Source: Heliocybe sulcata
Taxonomy: Eukaryota > Basidiomycota > Agaricomycetes > Gloeophyllales > Gloeophyllaceae
Assembly (NCBI GenBank): GCA_004369045.1
Contig: ML213503.1
Span: forward strand, 1,893,121-1,957,120
Direction of reading: 5' to 3'
Length of the DNA stretch: 64,000 nt
The translations under genes were made by a program, and so were the position numbers. This document shows positions 14,232 through 26,780 of this stretch, piece by piece (position 1 is the first letter of the stretch; the number at the start of each line of letters is the position of its first letter). The notes under the pieces were generated by a model, which worked only from the letters and a program-made list of their open reading frames with translations, made no database searches and was not told the origin of the DNA.

Positions 14232-17200
14232 ATGGAGGATGACAGACGCGAGATGAAGAAGGAATTTTTTGTGTCTGTGGAGCTGTTTGTGTCTAATAGA
14301 GCTGCTGTCGGATTGCGCAAGGTATGTCATGGCGTATTTGGTTGAAAATTATATGGTAAACCTTCCTCCAGCCCCCTCCACAGACGTCCAGGAAGAAGGA
14401 TGGAAAGCGCGAATCGATACGCCCGACGTTTGGTCCTTCAGATGATCCTCAGAAGAAGTTGAAAGGTGCGAACAGCCTTGACCTATAGCTGGGGCAATCG
14501 TTCAGTTATTTTCACTTTGCAGAGAAGTCTAGTTGGCTCACCCTGTCCCGGAATGCCACCAGCTCGGGGAGCTGGAGGCCCGCTCTGTGTAAGCTGACAG
14601 AAGAAGATGAAGGGTGTCTCATGAATGTATACGTCGACGTGAGTTTCACTTTAATGTATAGCCGCTCAAAAATGTTTCATATTCTGTTCTCCTAATATCT
14701 CGACAGGAAACGACTCTCCATCAGACCGTCTACGTCCATCAGCTTAATCATACAGATATTCGACATGCCGACCGCTCATTGTTTTATCGCAGAGATTGCG
14801 TAGGCATACATTGTGTCAGGTCCGACTGCTCCCCGAACTCTCTTTTGATAGACGTTCCCGCCATTAACACGTATTGTTTCTAGCGGCCAACGCTGGAGCG
14901 TTCTACCTAGTAATGAACCACTATATCTTCATTTCCCCAGCACTGAGACCGCTAACACCTGGATCACCCTCCTACGATCGTACGCCACACCCGAGATTTA
15001 TGGCTCCTACTTCTCACCGTCAGACGGAGGTCTCTACCGAATGTGGCGACAAGTCGAGCTGACGGTGGTCCAAGGGCGGAACCTAGGTCAGTCGAAGCTG
15101 TACGAGAACGTCGTCGGAGGTACGGAGACGGAAGTGGAAGTGGAAGCGGAGGGTACAGACATGGACGTATACTGCGAGGTGTACATCAACGACATTCTGT
15201 CCGGGCGGACTACCACGAAGAGGTGCCCAGGATCGACGGACTGGCATGAAGCGTTCGCATTTTGCGACCTGCCTCCGTTTGGGAACCTGGAGATCCTCGT
15301 ATTGCGCGAGAAAAAACTGACGAAACCAATCCCACTGGGCAACATCAAGCTCTTTGTAAGCGACTTCCGAAGAGGAGAGGCTGTGGAGGGATGGTTTCCT
15401 GTGCTATTCGGTGACGCAGGCGTGCCTTCGACGCATATAGGCGATCTTCGGCTGAAGCTGAAAGTGGACGAGTCAGTGCGTCCCATATGTGGTGATGGAT
15501 GATACCGACTCCTGCCTTTGTACAGGGAAATCATCTTACCGTTGTCAGCCTACTCGGACCTATTAGAGGTATCGACAGTCGAACGTGCTACTAATATTCT
15601 CATTCTGATAAGAAGGTATATGACAGATGCTGTATTCGCGCAATTGCCTGGACTGGATGAACGACCTCGATGGACGACTGCAACTCACACCCTTATCTTC
15701 CCAAGTCCTCTCCATATCGATTGCTCGGAACATACTCCTGGATCATATATTTGAGCTCGCAGACCGGGAGGTAGACGGGACCCCTAACTGTGAGTCCCTT
15801 ACTCATACGTGATATACTTTGATGGTGCTCTAGTACTCATGGCCTGTATAGCTCACAATACCTTATTCCGCGGAAACACCGTCTTAACGAAGACAATGGA
15901 GATGTCCATGGCTTGGTACGGGCGAGGCTTCCTCGAGGCTAGTATAGGCCCTGTCATCCGGCGGCTGCACGCTGAGAGAATCACTATTGAAATCGACCCG
16001 GTTCGGTCAGCGGGGAAGAGTGCGAAAGATATCGACCGTAACGTCGATCAGCTTGTGTATTGGTGCCAGGAAGTTTGGAATAGCATTTATTCCACCAGGG
16101 GTGAATGTCCATTGTGAGCTGCAATTCAAGACCGACTGGATCAAAAAGCTGACAATAGCCCGATGCAGGGAGATGCGTCGACTGTTCGCACATATCAGAC
16201 AGCTGGTGGAGAACCGCTATCAAGTTAAAGATATCCCAAACGACAAGGGGCGAGAGCTACCTTGGCAGAGTGTCTCCGCGTTCTGCTTCTTGAGATTCTT
16301 CGTTCCTGCGATTCTGCATCCGCATCTTTTTGGGCTCTGTCCAGGTCTGTGCTTCCTCACTCAGCTTGGGAATGCTCATCTGAGCTGTGTAGGCCTCCCG
16401 GAAGGACCTGTACAACGCAGCCTCACTTTGATCGCGAAAGTAATCCAGAGTTTGGCCAATCTGAATGCGGTCAGCAATTGCATCGTGGCTTGTGTTGAGA
16501 TTTGCTCAATTTATCTGATCAGGCTGTCCAACGCGAGGAGTTCATGAAGGGAGTGAAGAACTTCCTCAGCACCAGTCTTCCAGCTATGATAGACTACATT
16601 CTAGTCGTGTCGACTTTGGAAACCGAGAAGGTCCGCGGTCCTTACGGATATTCACAGGAAAGACACGAGCGGTTACATGTAATGAACTCGGTGCAACAGC
16701 GAGGTCCCAGCATGCCCTTGCTACACAGAGAAGCGATTCCCCTTCTTCCACACCTCTTGGACATACCGAGGCATCTCGCAATAATCACTTCTGCCGTCAT
16801 CAGGCACTCCAGGTCTGTCGCGCGCTCGACGTCAACTAATGCAGAGGAGGGCCCATTGGACACGTTTTATGCACGGTGTTTTGAAGTCGAGCAACGAGCT
16901 CTGCTTCGAGTAAGCCACTTGGCTGCCCGGCAGAAACCTTCGATGAACCGGCGTCCATCGACATCGGCCTCCGTATCTGTGTCCAGTGGTGAACCCGGCA
17001 TGGCAAAGTCAAAACGAGGATCGCGGAAGTTGTCCAGGGCGTCCAGGCCGGCTACTGCTCCATCCTTCAACGACAATAGTTCCGACGGTCGCCGCTCAAG
17101 GGCTCCGTCTTCCGCGACCTCGGACATCTCGCTACCTTCAAGTCCGGTGCGCAACAGGCACTCGACGCATGGCGACATGCTTTCTCAAGAAGTATCCGAA

Positions 17201-17371
17201 ATCGACCTCTCGAGCGACTATCCCCCTTCCCCGACTGCGCCGCTTAGCTCTATGTACCGAGTAATGTCGGAGGACTCCATGTCTCGCAATGGACCATATT
17301 CTACGGATGGACCGGAGGATCCTGGTAGGAAAAAGAAGGGTCTGCTGCGGGGCATATTAACACGTCACTAG
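14232..17371 (+). CDS. Ras GTPase-activating protein with PH, C2 and RasGAP domains
   Basis: It should accelerate GTP hydrolysis on a Ras-type GTPase at the plasma membrane. The start MEDDRREMKKEFF lies in a short exon. After two introns comes a PH-type domain (EKSSWLTLSRN..., ending SVLPSNEPLYLHFPSTETA and NTWITLLRSY). A C2 domain follows (RQVELTVVQGRNLG, WHEAFAFCDLP, LEILVLREK). The RasGAP domain contains the arginine-finger motif TLFRGNTVLTK near 15850 and the signature FLRFFVPAILHPHLFGL near 16300. The C-terminal 250 residues are serine-rich and disordered, ending in a basic tail (GRKKKGLLRGILTRH). The PH-C2-RasGAP order suggests the RASAL/Bud2-like class; which GTPase it acts on is not visible. 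It is convergent with AP-2 alpha about 205 bp away. At least eight short introns are required. Confidence 0.9.
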
Positions 17372-17576
17372 TTGGGCTGCAGATGCGTTGGACTAAGTAA
17401 CGGGGTTGATTAGTGTAGTCATACTAGTAGACATATATCCGGTTCCTGTACAATCGTAGCATGTCCATAGACGGGATTAAGGAAAGGGCAGGAGCTATGA
17501 CGGGGCAGCGAGAGGCTTCTGTATAAGTTTCTGCACTTCTGAGGCCACATCCTCGGATGTACTTCGAATGGTGACC

Positions 17577-20500
17577 CTAGACAACTATGGACGGGTATTG
17601 TAAGCAAAAAGACAGATGCTTCCACACTTCAAGACCAACCTTTGCTTCTCTGTTCGGCTCCAAACGCAGCAGACATCCGACTTTGCCTTCGATGGCTGTA
17701 TGTAATACCCCGGCACCGACGATATTTGTCGGATTGGGATCAATGCCCTCGAGGATGTCAAAGCGAAGGCCAGAAACAACTTGTTGTTGCTTTGGCATAT
17801 CGATATGACCAGCCGCATCCAATGTGATTGGGAAGACGCTCTGCGCTTCTCGTGGTGGACCGCCGATTAACTTCCACCTCTCGAAGAATTCATTGGGACC
17901 GAGCTTTACTCCTTCGAAAAACTTGGTGACTACGATGGGAAGGCGGATGGACAGGGTTTGATGTGAGCCAGCGAGGAAGGACACCGTCATAACTGGAGGG
18001 TTCTTAAAGACCTTGTTGCATTCAACGTGGAGGAGTAGTTGGGTCTGCGTTCTTGGTGCGACCATCGTTGGTGGCATCTTCGCAAATGTTATGGAAAGGG
18101 CATCTGAATCACCCCCCTGGACCGTCGTTGTGAACGACGTTAGGGCGGCAGGGAGTTTGTTGCCCACGTAGATGGCTAGTTGTCCGAGGTGCCCATGATA
18201 TCTAGACTTGATCCCTATCTGCAATTGCACGTCCTCATACAGGACGCCGTCGGTACTGTACATGAGCTTGTCGTACCACTTGTCCACATTCGGTCCCATC
18301 ACGACTGGGGGGATCTTCGAGGAGCTTGACGGAGCCGGTTCTGGCTGAGGAGCCTCCACCTGGCTTGGTGATGTGGAGAAATCAAGTCCCGCCAAGCTCT
18401 GAGTGATATCTCGCGCATTTGTGGACGCCGCGCCACTGGTGGACCCATTGGTCAACTTTCCGGCGCCTGTGGTCATAATTGTCAGGCGTCTGGACGCCTG
18501 GCGCTCCAAGTTGGCCTCCTTTCCACCAATAACCCAAGTACGCTTATCCTCCGTGTCCCCTTGCTTGCGATTAAGCCGGTCCAATAGGGCGCTCTGACGC
18601 GGCGGGAAAGGCGGCATCTCTTCGCATACGTTCTGCAATAACTCGTCATCCTCCGGTCTCGACGCGAGTGCGTAGAATTCGCAGGCACGTTGCTGCAGAT
18701 CAGAGTCGAGGACGTGTCGATACCGTTCGAAGACATTGATGAGCTGCAGCTTGAGCTCGGGAAAGACGTTAACCCATTTGATGTATGTCGAGAGTAGGAG
18801 GGCTCGCGTGGGCGCTCCGCAGAATTGCGACTTGGAATGCAGCAACTGGAATTGCTCGATAGGGCTGTATCCAGGCATGTTCGCTATCAAGTGGCCGTAT
18901 TCTCCCAAAATATAGCCTATCCCGTAACATTCAGGGGCATGAATTACAGAAAAATGATGGCAGGTGCTCACCGCCCACTTTGACAAGAGATTCGTGCGAC
19001 GACGGAGACTTCATGTGCTCGAAAACGACTTTGGCTGCGTATTCCTGGAGGTCCTCTGTATTCGTCACGATCTGGACGACGCGATACCACACTTCATCCC
19101 CGACGTGATCACCGGCAGCACTGATTAGGTCCAGTATAGTGTCGACATACCACTTGTACGAGCTCGCATATTTTTCGGTCAATATGGCAATTTTTAGCAC
19201 CATCTCTTCCCGCAAACCGTAGTCTGCCACTTTCAAGTAGCGAAGGAGCTCGCCGACAATCAGTTCCGAATTATCCACATCGCACATGCTATACAGTAGA
19301 TCGAGAGCGCGGCGCCTCACGGAGATGTCTTTGTCACGCAGGGACAGGATGATAGTCCCCTGGTGCTTTTTGATAGGTTCCAGAGAGTCAGCACGAGCTG
19401 CCAGGTGCGCCATCGTATCCAGACCCAGGTAGCGTACGTTCGTCTCCTTCGAGGATATGAATCTTGCCAAGAGAACGGCAGCTGTGCCCACCAGTGGAGA
19501 ATTCGTGTCTAAGTGGATAGCAAGGCCGATAGCCTCAAACAGGACAGCATGCTGGGCATTGTTATGTTGCACATTTCGTGTCGGCTCCGCAGAGTTGGTC
19601 ATGACTACCTGGAGGACATTATGCAGTACCGAGCGTATCGTAGGATCATCTTGCGAGACATCAATCCTGGTGCGGGCAGCACACTAAGATGACACACCTG
19701 AAGGAGGATAGTATTGCAATAGCCGAAGCAATTTCACTTGCAACCACGGAGATGGAACCTTATAGTAAGCGTACGTCGCCGAATATTCATGTTCAACCAC
19801 CAACTGTATGATTGAGTGAACGTCAGGGTTGGTTGATAATGACCCTGATACTGCTTACTCGGTGTAACCGATCCACTGATTTCTGGTAACATACAGCAAA
19901 CGCATCCAAGTGGTCTTGAGCTAAAGCCATAACCAAGCTTGTGACGCAAATAACGACACCCTTTCCATATGCATAAGCGCCATTCAGATAGATTTAGAAT
20001 AAAGAGACTTACCAAGTCGGGATCGTCCATAATGGAGATGATGCGCAACGCCCACTCTTCTGCAGGTATAACATCGGGATGCTTGCGATACATGCGCAAC
20101 AAGGTTAGCGCGGCTTTCTTCTTGACAAAGCTCTGGGAAGTCCTACCATCTATGTCAATGACAAGCCAGGCAGGGTCGGATAATACGCACGGGGATATTA
20201 ATAACCGATGTACATCTTCAGCTAAAGCTTCAGCCATCTCCCGGCCTCCAACATTAGCGATAGCGTGCAGAGCAAGGCAATTGTGAATCTCGTTATTGTC
20301 GTCCAGGTCTTTACGGATAGAGTTAACCACAAGACGAAGGAAGTCGGAGTTCTCGTGCATAAGCAATGTGACCGCGAGATACCCCTACGAGAAGTCAGCA
20401 GAGACATACGCAGTCGCATAATATGATCACTAACAATCTGCTTTTCGCTATACTTGTTGCTCGATATCAGATTCACAGCCTCCATGTGACCGACATCGAC

Positions 20501-20868
20501 CTTGTATCCCAGGATATACGTGAATATGATCTTGGCGACATACCTGCATAACCGAAGTCAAAAGATGGTAGTGAGGTTCAGGTTAGAGCACCCACTTCTT
20601 CTTCTGGTATCCGTCGAGGTTACCGTCTATATGACGAGAGGCTCAGTTTAGCTCTTAGCGCGGCTGAATTGCTCCTAGCGTCGTACCTTTGAATCTCTTT
20701 CGTATATTGGCCATCTCTTTGTTTATCCGCTTCTCCTCTAGTTCGCGCACCCTTGCACCACGGATGTCCGCAATGAACTACGACGAATAAGATTCCAGTT
20801 CAGTGACTGGACTCACATGAAGCAGCCGAGTTATTCACCTGGGTCAAACCACGCATTCCAGTCGCCAT
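17577..20868 (-). CDS. APL3: AP-2 complex subunit alpha (alpha-adaptin)
   Basis: This is the large subunit of the AP-2 clathrin adaptor, which binds PIP2 and cargo at the plasma membrane during endocytosis. The start [17 protein letters not shown] at 20868 is the canonical alpha-adaptin beginning. It is followed across introns by [52 protein letters not shown] and a long HEAT-type trunk ([42 protein letters not shown]). A disordered hinge rich in Thr/Ser follows near 18400. The C-terminal ear includes [22 protein letters not shown] and ends QYPSIVV. Length and domain order are normal. Several introns occur in the 5' half, while the last 1.4 kb is a single open exon. It lies tail to tail with the RasGAP gene. 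Confidence 0.95.
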
Positions 20869-21239
20869 CTTTGTGGATGCGGACTAATAGACAGGTCCAG
20901 CAGACTTAGGATGAACAAGGGGAACCTTGAGTATATGACAACGGCGCGCGACGAGTGCAAGCCGTAGGGAGCGTCCCTGCAGTGCCGCCCGGAGGGTAAT
21001 GGTCGCAGTCAAGCGTAGCGCGTGGCGTTACTCCTCCGAAATGGCACTTTAGCCAATCAGATTTCGACTTACAGCGGCACTACTAGTAGTCCCGGGCAAG
21101 GAGGAGAGGAAGGTATACATTGACAGTTATTAAGAGAATGATATGCGACTATATGCGACATAGAATCCAAAGGAGCAATGCAACAATTCTACGATTGGGA
21201 GGCTGCTAAAAGTACATGAATTAAATCCGTACAGGGGCC
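20869..21239. other. Intergenic region between AP-2 alpha and RNA helicase
   Basis: These 371 bp carry the upstream region of the AP-2 alpha gene and the 3' end of the helicase gene, both on the minus strand. The middle is GC-rich (about 20940-21030). No specific element is recognised. Confidence 0.45.
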
Positions 21240-24200
21240 TCATCTCCGCCCTAGCCGACTTGGTGTACTGGGTCTTGAGTTGTAAGGCGTAGACCGACCA
21301 GACGCCAGGTCTCGGACTCGGGGCATAGGTGACCATAATCCACTAACAGGAGTGCCTGAACGGGAACCCGTACGGGACCTCGTCTCGTCCGCGAAGCCCT
21401 CCAATATGTGGACCACTTGCTGAGTATAGATGCCCAGCTCGCGGACCTCAACGGTCGATAATGGTTGAGCTCCATCTACATCCAGTGCCGCACCGTCGTC
21501 TTCTTGTTCATTGACAGGCCTACCACTCAAAGACTTGTTTTGACTCGCAACAATCCCTTCGAAGACGCGCAGGAGACAGTCTTCTATACGGGTTTTTAAC
21601 CGTCGTACGTCGTCGAGAGCCTCCAGGTCCCCGACCAAGGGCAACCAGTCATCGCATTCGAGACCTTGCGACGTGGCCCTGGTCTCGTAGGCTCCGAACA
21701 AGATGTAAGTCAGGGGATCGATCCTGGTAGACGTCACCATGTACTTCTGAGCTTGACCTCCTCCGGATCCGGCCGCGGACAAGTTCTGGCGCTTCTCCAT
21801 GTAAGCGTACAGTTGTCGCTCTTCATCTTCAGATCCCTTATCATACTTGGCTCTCCGACGGAAGTTGACGCTGGACGGATGGATGCTGACGTTCTGGTTT
21901 GCGAGATATCAGTCCACTACATGCACGCGCCAGTAACATGATAAGACATACCTTATCTTCTGGCGTGCGATACATAGTATCAGATGTGCGGACGGCGAAC
22001 TTAGGTTGCGACGCAACCGTGATGAGGCCGGCCAGCACAGGCAGAGACTCCTGATTAGCATTAAGCTCACGTGGAACAGACCTGCCTCTGGTGTTACCGA
22101 GTGACCTTTCGTTGGCCATCGAGACCTGGATGACACCTGAGTTGAATAAAGACTGCAACAGATGGTTACGAGTCTTCTGAACTAAGAGCAGTGTCGGCTT
22201 GGACAAGAAATTCTCCACGCAGAACCGGTTGGCGGTGACGTATTGGCCCGATTCTTGTAAGCGTGCCCATTGGTTGTAAGCAGTCAGGGCGGCCAGTACA
22301 TCAGAGCGGTATTCTTGCGACGCAAATGAGAATTTCCTCCTATGGGCCTCTTCTCTAGCATGCATAGGGGCTACAAATGGATCGCGGTTGCCCATGATTG
22401 CGGCCAACGTCAATGCATGATCCACGCAGCGGAAGAAAACGCCGTAGAGCACTAGCCGCGCCAATTGCACATCCGCCGGGATTTGCAGCAGTACCCGCCC
22501 CAGAGAAGTCAGGTTCTGGTCACGATCGAGGGCCCCGGCCATTTCAAGGTCCTTGATAGCGACGGTGACCCTTTCAGGCGCTGGAGCCTCTATCGCAGCT
22601 GAGAGCACCTCCTCAACAGACATGCCAGGGAATTGCAGAGCTTTCACGTGCATGACGATGTTACTAAGATCCACCCGCTTCATCTCGACGGTCTGGTAGG
22701 GCTGCAAAACTTCGAGTTGCTGCTTGCTCAGGAGGCCGAAGTATTGTCCAGGCCTGTGCCGCCCTGCACGTCCAGCCCTCTGATGAATGTTCGAGGAGCC
22801 AACCCATGCAGACACAAGCGAGGTGATACGCCTCTCGGGATCGTACCGCTGTTCCTTGACTTTGCCAGTGTCTACGACGTACACAACATCCGGAATGGTG
22901 ACAGACGTCTCGGCGATGTTGGTTGCTAAGATTATACGCCGCACACCTTCTGGCGCAGGCTCAAAAATAACTTCCTGTTCAGCAAGGGGAATGGTAGAGT
23001 GCAAGAGATGGATGCTGAATTTATGCGTGTCCATGAAGTTCATTGGCCACGACCGTTCTAGAAGAAGTCGCTGGACGTTCGTTATATCGTCCCAGCCAGG
23101 AAGGAACACCAAAACATGACCATCATCCGACTGTTGCAGGACATGAGAAATCGTTAAAGCGACGAGCGGGTGAGGAAGGTCGAGGTCTTCGTTGATCATA
23201 CGAGTCGCCGACTGCATATCAGCCGGAGGCAGGATCCTCATCTCCTGCTCTATGTATTTCGACACTGCGGTCTCCTGGAAGACCCAACGAGAGCTAGGAT
23301 GGGCCTGCAACTGCGGCAAGAAGTCACCCAAGAAGAACTTGTCCACGGGGAACGCACGACCCGGAACCTCGATGACGCTAGCCGGCTGGCCCTTGTCATC
23401 AGGGAAGTACTCCTGGAAGAGCTGGGGTTCGATGGTAGCGCTCATCAAGATAACTTTCAAGGGCTGCCTCCCCCTCGCCTTGCGGTCAGCCAGGAGCCTC
23501 TTCATAACCACAAGGAGCAAGTCGGTATCCACGAACCGCTCATGCACTTCATCGATAACAACGTGCGTCACGTTGTCCAGGTCCGTAGATCCATCAAGTA
23601 ACGCTGACTGCATCCTCTTGAAGAAGATACCAGTAGTGCAGAAGGTGACCGAACCATGATCCCGGGGAGGCTTGGCTTCAAACCGTACATTGTATCCGAT
23701 AGACCCCTCTCCACATTTCTCGTTCCTTTCCTTGGCGACACGTTCTGCAACGCTAACTGCGGCCAGCCTACGAGGCTGGGTACAGACAATGTTACATTGG
23801 CCACCTTTCCCTTGCTCAATCCACTCGTCAAGGATCAGCTGGGGAATCTGTGTTGTCTTCCCGGAACCCGTAGTCGCCATACAGATCGTCACGTCGTTCT
23901 CGCGGACATGCTGGAGAATCTTGGGAGCGACTGTATTCACAGGGAGGGCTGCTCGGGACTGTCGCATCTTCTCTGTCGCTGGGTTACTGAGGTATTCCTG
24001 GCGCCTCCGTAACAACTCCTTGGATTTCCTCTCTAACCAGGCTGGAGAAACACCCAAGAGGTCATTCCTGCGCTGAGGATGCGACGTGCCCGTACCCTGC
24101 TCCTCCGCACTGTCCGACTTCGAACGCTTCGCGAATTCAGACTTCTCGTAGTTCCTCCATAGAGTGCTGTGACGGATTTCATCGGCCAAGTCCCTGATAT

Positions 24201-25399
24201 TATCCGCTAAACGATCGTTTGCGCGGAAGTAGACCTTCGGCGCCAAGCCCAGATCCTTCCCAGTTTTGGCAGCTTCGACGAATTCCTTCCAAAGCTCAGC
24301 ATCACAGCCTTGTAGATATGCAACCACGTCAAGATAGCACTGTATCTGCGCCTGCTTCTTCTGCTGTGCGGCACCTATACCAATTCGTCTATCGCCGACG
24401 TACATCACTGCTTCCCAACTAGTTTTGCCACGACCGACGGGGTTAAATGAGATATCAGGAGCTGCGAACTTGAACCGACGGCAGTAGTAGTCCATGAACT
24501 GTCTGGCGCGGTCATAGTCGATTTCAGTGCCATCCGTGAGTGTAATAACAGTCGCGGCAGGACTGGCCCTGCTTGTCGCCCGGGCCGCTTTTTTCTCTAA
24601 CTGCGACATGCTTCATCAGAATCATTGAAAGAGGGATAACCGAGAGGCACTTACGAGATCTCCCTGATGAAGCTGTATTATGGCAGATAGTGCTGCCAGG
24701 TGTTCAGCCTCCTTCTTGGTAGGAGCATCACCTGTACCGATAATGGGTGGATCCACGGAATTAAGAGTCACTATAACTCTGCGTATGGTCAGACGAGGGA
24801 AACCAGCCACGAAGACTCAACTCCACGTACCTTTGATACTTTTGTCGGTTGATGATAACCGTGCTCATGTTATATTCCGGCAGTCTGCCCTCATTGGTCA
24901 CCAGCCAATTTGCAAGGGAGCTCTTGGGGCTGATCTCCTGGTGGGACTTAAGCCCGCCAGTGTACGTCGACCGTACGTATTGTTCATCATGGACAGGCTC
25001 GTCCAAGACAGGGATGTCAGGCTCAGCCCTGGTCTTGCCTTTGGACCCTTTCCTTTCTCTTGAAGTCTGGCGCGAGACAGGTGCAGAGGCAGGTAGCCTG
25101 GAGTTATTCCGCCATGATGCATTGGCAGATGAGCGGGACGCATGGCCGCTAGGGCGTCCGGGAGTACGGGGAGGCGGCATATTGAAGGCTGGAGAGACTA
25201 CTGATCGTCCCCTAGAAGCATTGACTCTTGGGACTTTCGGAGGAGGGGAGCTGTCGCGGGGATTGGGATCGGCGTGGGCGAACGCTTGCTGGGCAAAGGT
25301 TCGTTTGAGACTGGGGTGCGAAGACGACTGGGTTCTTTCGGAGGGGCCGTGTTGCATGAGGAGGCGAAGCCTTTTCGAAAGCAGCCTCTTTACTGGCAT
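21240..25399 (-). CDS. DHX9/RNA helicase A-like DExH helicase with dsRNA-binding domains
   Basis: This is an ATP-dependent 3'-5' RNA helicase that probably unwinds structured RNA in the nucleus. Four exons are seen. Exon 1 (from 25399) has a basic, Ser/Pro-rich N-terminus and the first half of a dsRNA-binding domain (SSLANWLVTNEGRLPEYN). Exon 2 completes it (RVIVTLNSVD, TGDAPTKKEAEHLAALSAI). Exon 3 starts with a second dsRBD-like segment (WEAVMYVGDRRIGIGAAQQKKQAQ). It continues with the helicase core: Walker A TGSGKTTQIP, motif II DEVH, motif III SATI, TNIAETSVTIPDVVYVVDTG and motif VI HQRAGRAGR. HA2/OB-fold regions follow, and exon 4 carries a Ser/Thr/Pro-rich tail. Total length is roughly 1,300 residues, like animal DHX9. 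Motif II is DEVH rather than DEAH or DEIH, which this family tolerates. An upstream non-coding exon is possible. Confidence 0.93.
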
Positions 25400-25809
25400 A
25401 AGGATCTCGGCAACGACCTAGAGAGCTGGCGGGTGGATGAGGACGAAAGTATACGCACAGCGACTTTACAGACCCTTGCCTGCCGCCAAAAGACTCAAGC
25501 TCGTGCCAGCACTTTTGAAACAGTCGTGAGTGCACGGGTAAGAGGCGAATAGCGATCAGCAAATGGACTCAGCAAACGCTGGGGAGGCGCGCTGCTGAAG
25601 CTGAGCTCAAGCCGAAACTGAATGGAAAAATCTCAGTTACGGGCCTTCGGCACCTGCCGATTACCGTAAAGATGACCCTCTCTTGTTTCGTGCTCTCTTG
25701 TTTCGTGTAGCGGGAACTTCAGTACGGCGAAATTCGAATACAACACGAAGTACTCAGTGAGTGGTGTATTACTCTACTCTACATGAACTGTACAGCTAGA
25801 GTCTATGAT
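25400..25809. other. Intergenic region with a 15-bp tandem duplication
   Basis: These 410 bp lie upstream of the helicase start and downstream of the HscB/Jac1 stop, both genes being on the minus strand. The main visible feature is a perfect tandem duplication of CTCTCTTGTTTCGTG at 25678-25692 and 25693-25707. No gene is seen. Confidence 0.5.
25678..25707. repeat. Perfect two-copy 15-bp tandem repeat
   Basis: The unit CTCTCTTGTTTCGTG occurs twice with no spacer and no mismatch, about 280-310 bp upstream of the helicase start. It may be a slippage duplication or a pyrimidine-rich promoter element; function is unknown. Confidence 0.85.
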
Positions 25810-26653
25810 TTACCAATCGATATTTGGCCATGCTTGAGCAGCATCGTGTATGCCTTGCAAGTACTTAAGCCTGACTGCAGCCTGATTTGCCCGCTCCCAA
25901 TCTCTGTCACCTACCAGCTGCTCAATCTCAGCGACCGTAGCCTTGATTTTCTCTTTGTATCCGGTCAGATAGATAAAGGTGGTAATATCGGATAGGAGGG
26001 AACACACCTTGATTGCGCGACTTAATCTCGTCCACTTCACTCTGATTGGCGGCTTTGTCGATCAGCTCTCTTTCGTCCATAACCTCCACCAACAGTTCCA
26101 TATCATCCAGCTGATCGTACTCGGATATCTCGTAACCCTCCTGCTGTAGGAGATACTGTATTCTTCGCAGGGGGTCCAGGAGGGTTTTGTATGCCTCATT
26201 GATCAAGGAGGACATATGGTCTGCCACATCTTGCTTCTCCTAAAGAATATGTAATGCATAAAGGTGGTCGAACATGCGGGTGGACCGTGGACGACTGACT
26301 TTGGGCTGCCTTGACCAAGTGTCTGGATGACACACCTTCTGCGCTTGTAGAAAATGTCGCTTCAGGTCCCTCGTGTCCACAGCAAACGGATTGAAACCTG
26401 TTTCTACGCCAAGGAGCTCATGATATGGAGCGTTGGACGGTACTCTCTCAATGTATTGGCACTTCGGGCATGCGGGCAGTGGGGTAGGCAAGGGCGCGGA
26501 ACATTGAGGGCACTTCGACGGCGAGTACGCCGAAACAAAGCCACGATAAAGACAAAGACTCAGTGTTCTTTGGGCGCTGCACAGCGTTGGAACTAACGGC
26601 ACACGAGAGGCGGGCGTGCGGATGGATGCAGCGCGCAAAGCAGAGCGAAACAT
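25810..26653 (-). CDS. JAC1: Mitochondrial iron-sulfur co-chaperone HscB/Jac1 (HSC20)
   Basis: This is a J-domain protein that delivers the Isu scaffold to mitochondrial Hsp70 so that Fe-S clusters can be released to target proteins. The start MFRSALRAASIRTPASRVPL is Arg/Ser/Ala-rich with no acidic residue, as expected of a mitochondrial presequence. A zinc-finger-like CPQCSAPL...CPKC pair follows. The J domain has YHELLGVE and the invariant HPD motif in VCHPDTW. A second exon carries SSLINEAYKTLLDPLRRIQYLL and the C-terminal HscB helices, with DQLDDMELLVEVMD. The last exon ends WPNIDW. Two introns are placed, one with a GTCAGT donor near 26300 and one with GTGTGT near 26010. The four-cysteine N-terminal motif is known from some HSC20 proteins (human HSCB has one) and is absent in yeast Jac1. 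Confidence 0.93.
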
Positions 26654-26664
26654 GGCAGCGTGTG

Positions 26665-26672
26665 TGACGTCA
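26665..26672. promoter_or_regulatory. CRE-type palindrome TGACGTCA in a bidirectional promoter
   Basis: A perfect TGACGTCA palindrome lies in the 127-bp gap between the divergent starts of the HscB/Jac1 gene (26653) and the dysferlin-domain gene (26781). It matches the consensus bound by CREB/ATF-type bZIP factors. A role in either gene is inference from position. Confidence 0.5.
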
Positions 26673-26780
26673 TGTGACCGTACGTCGTTAAATGCTCTAG
26701 ATCTCTGCCACTTGCCTCTCACTATAACTGTAACTTGAAAGTACTCGCATGTCTTGACCTGCCGAGCCATCTTGCACACC

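Noticed and set aside
23170-23659. Plus-strand open frames of about 150 codons
   Set aside because: They are antisense to the helicase core, with no motif or splice continuity.
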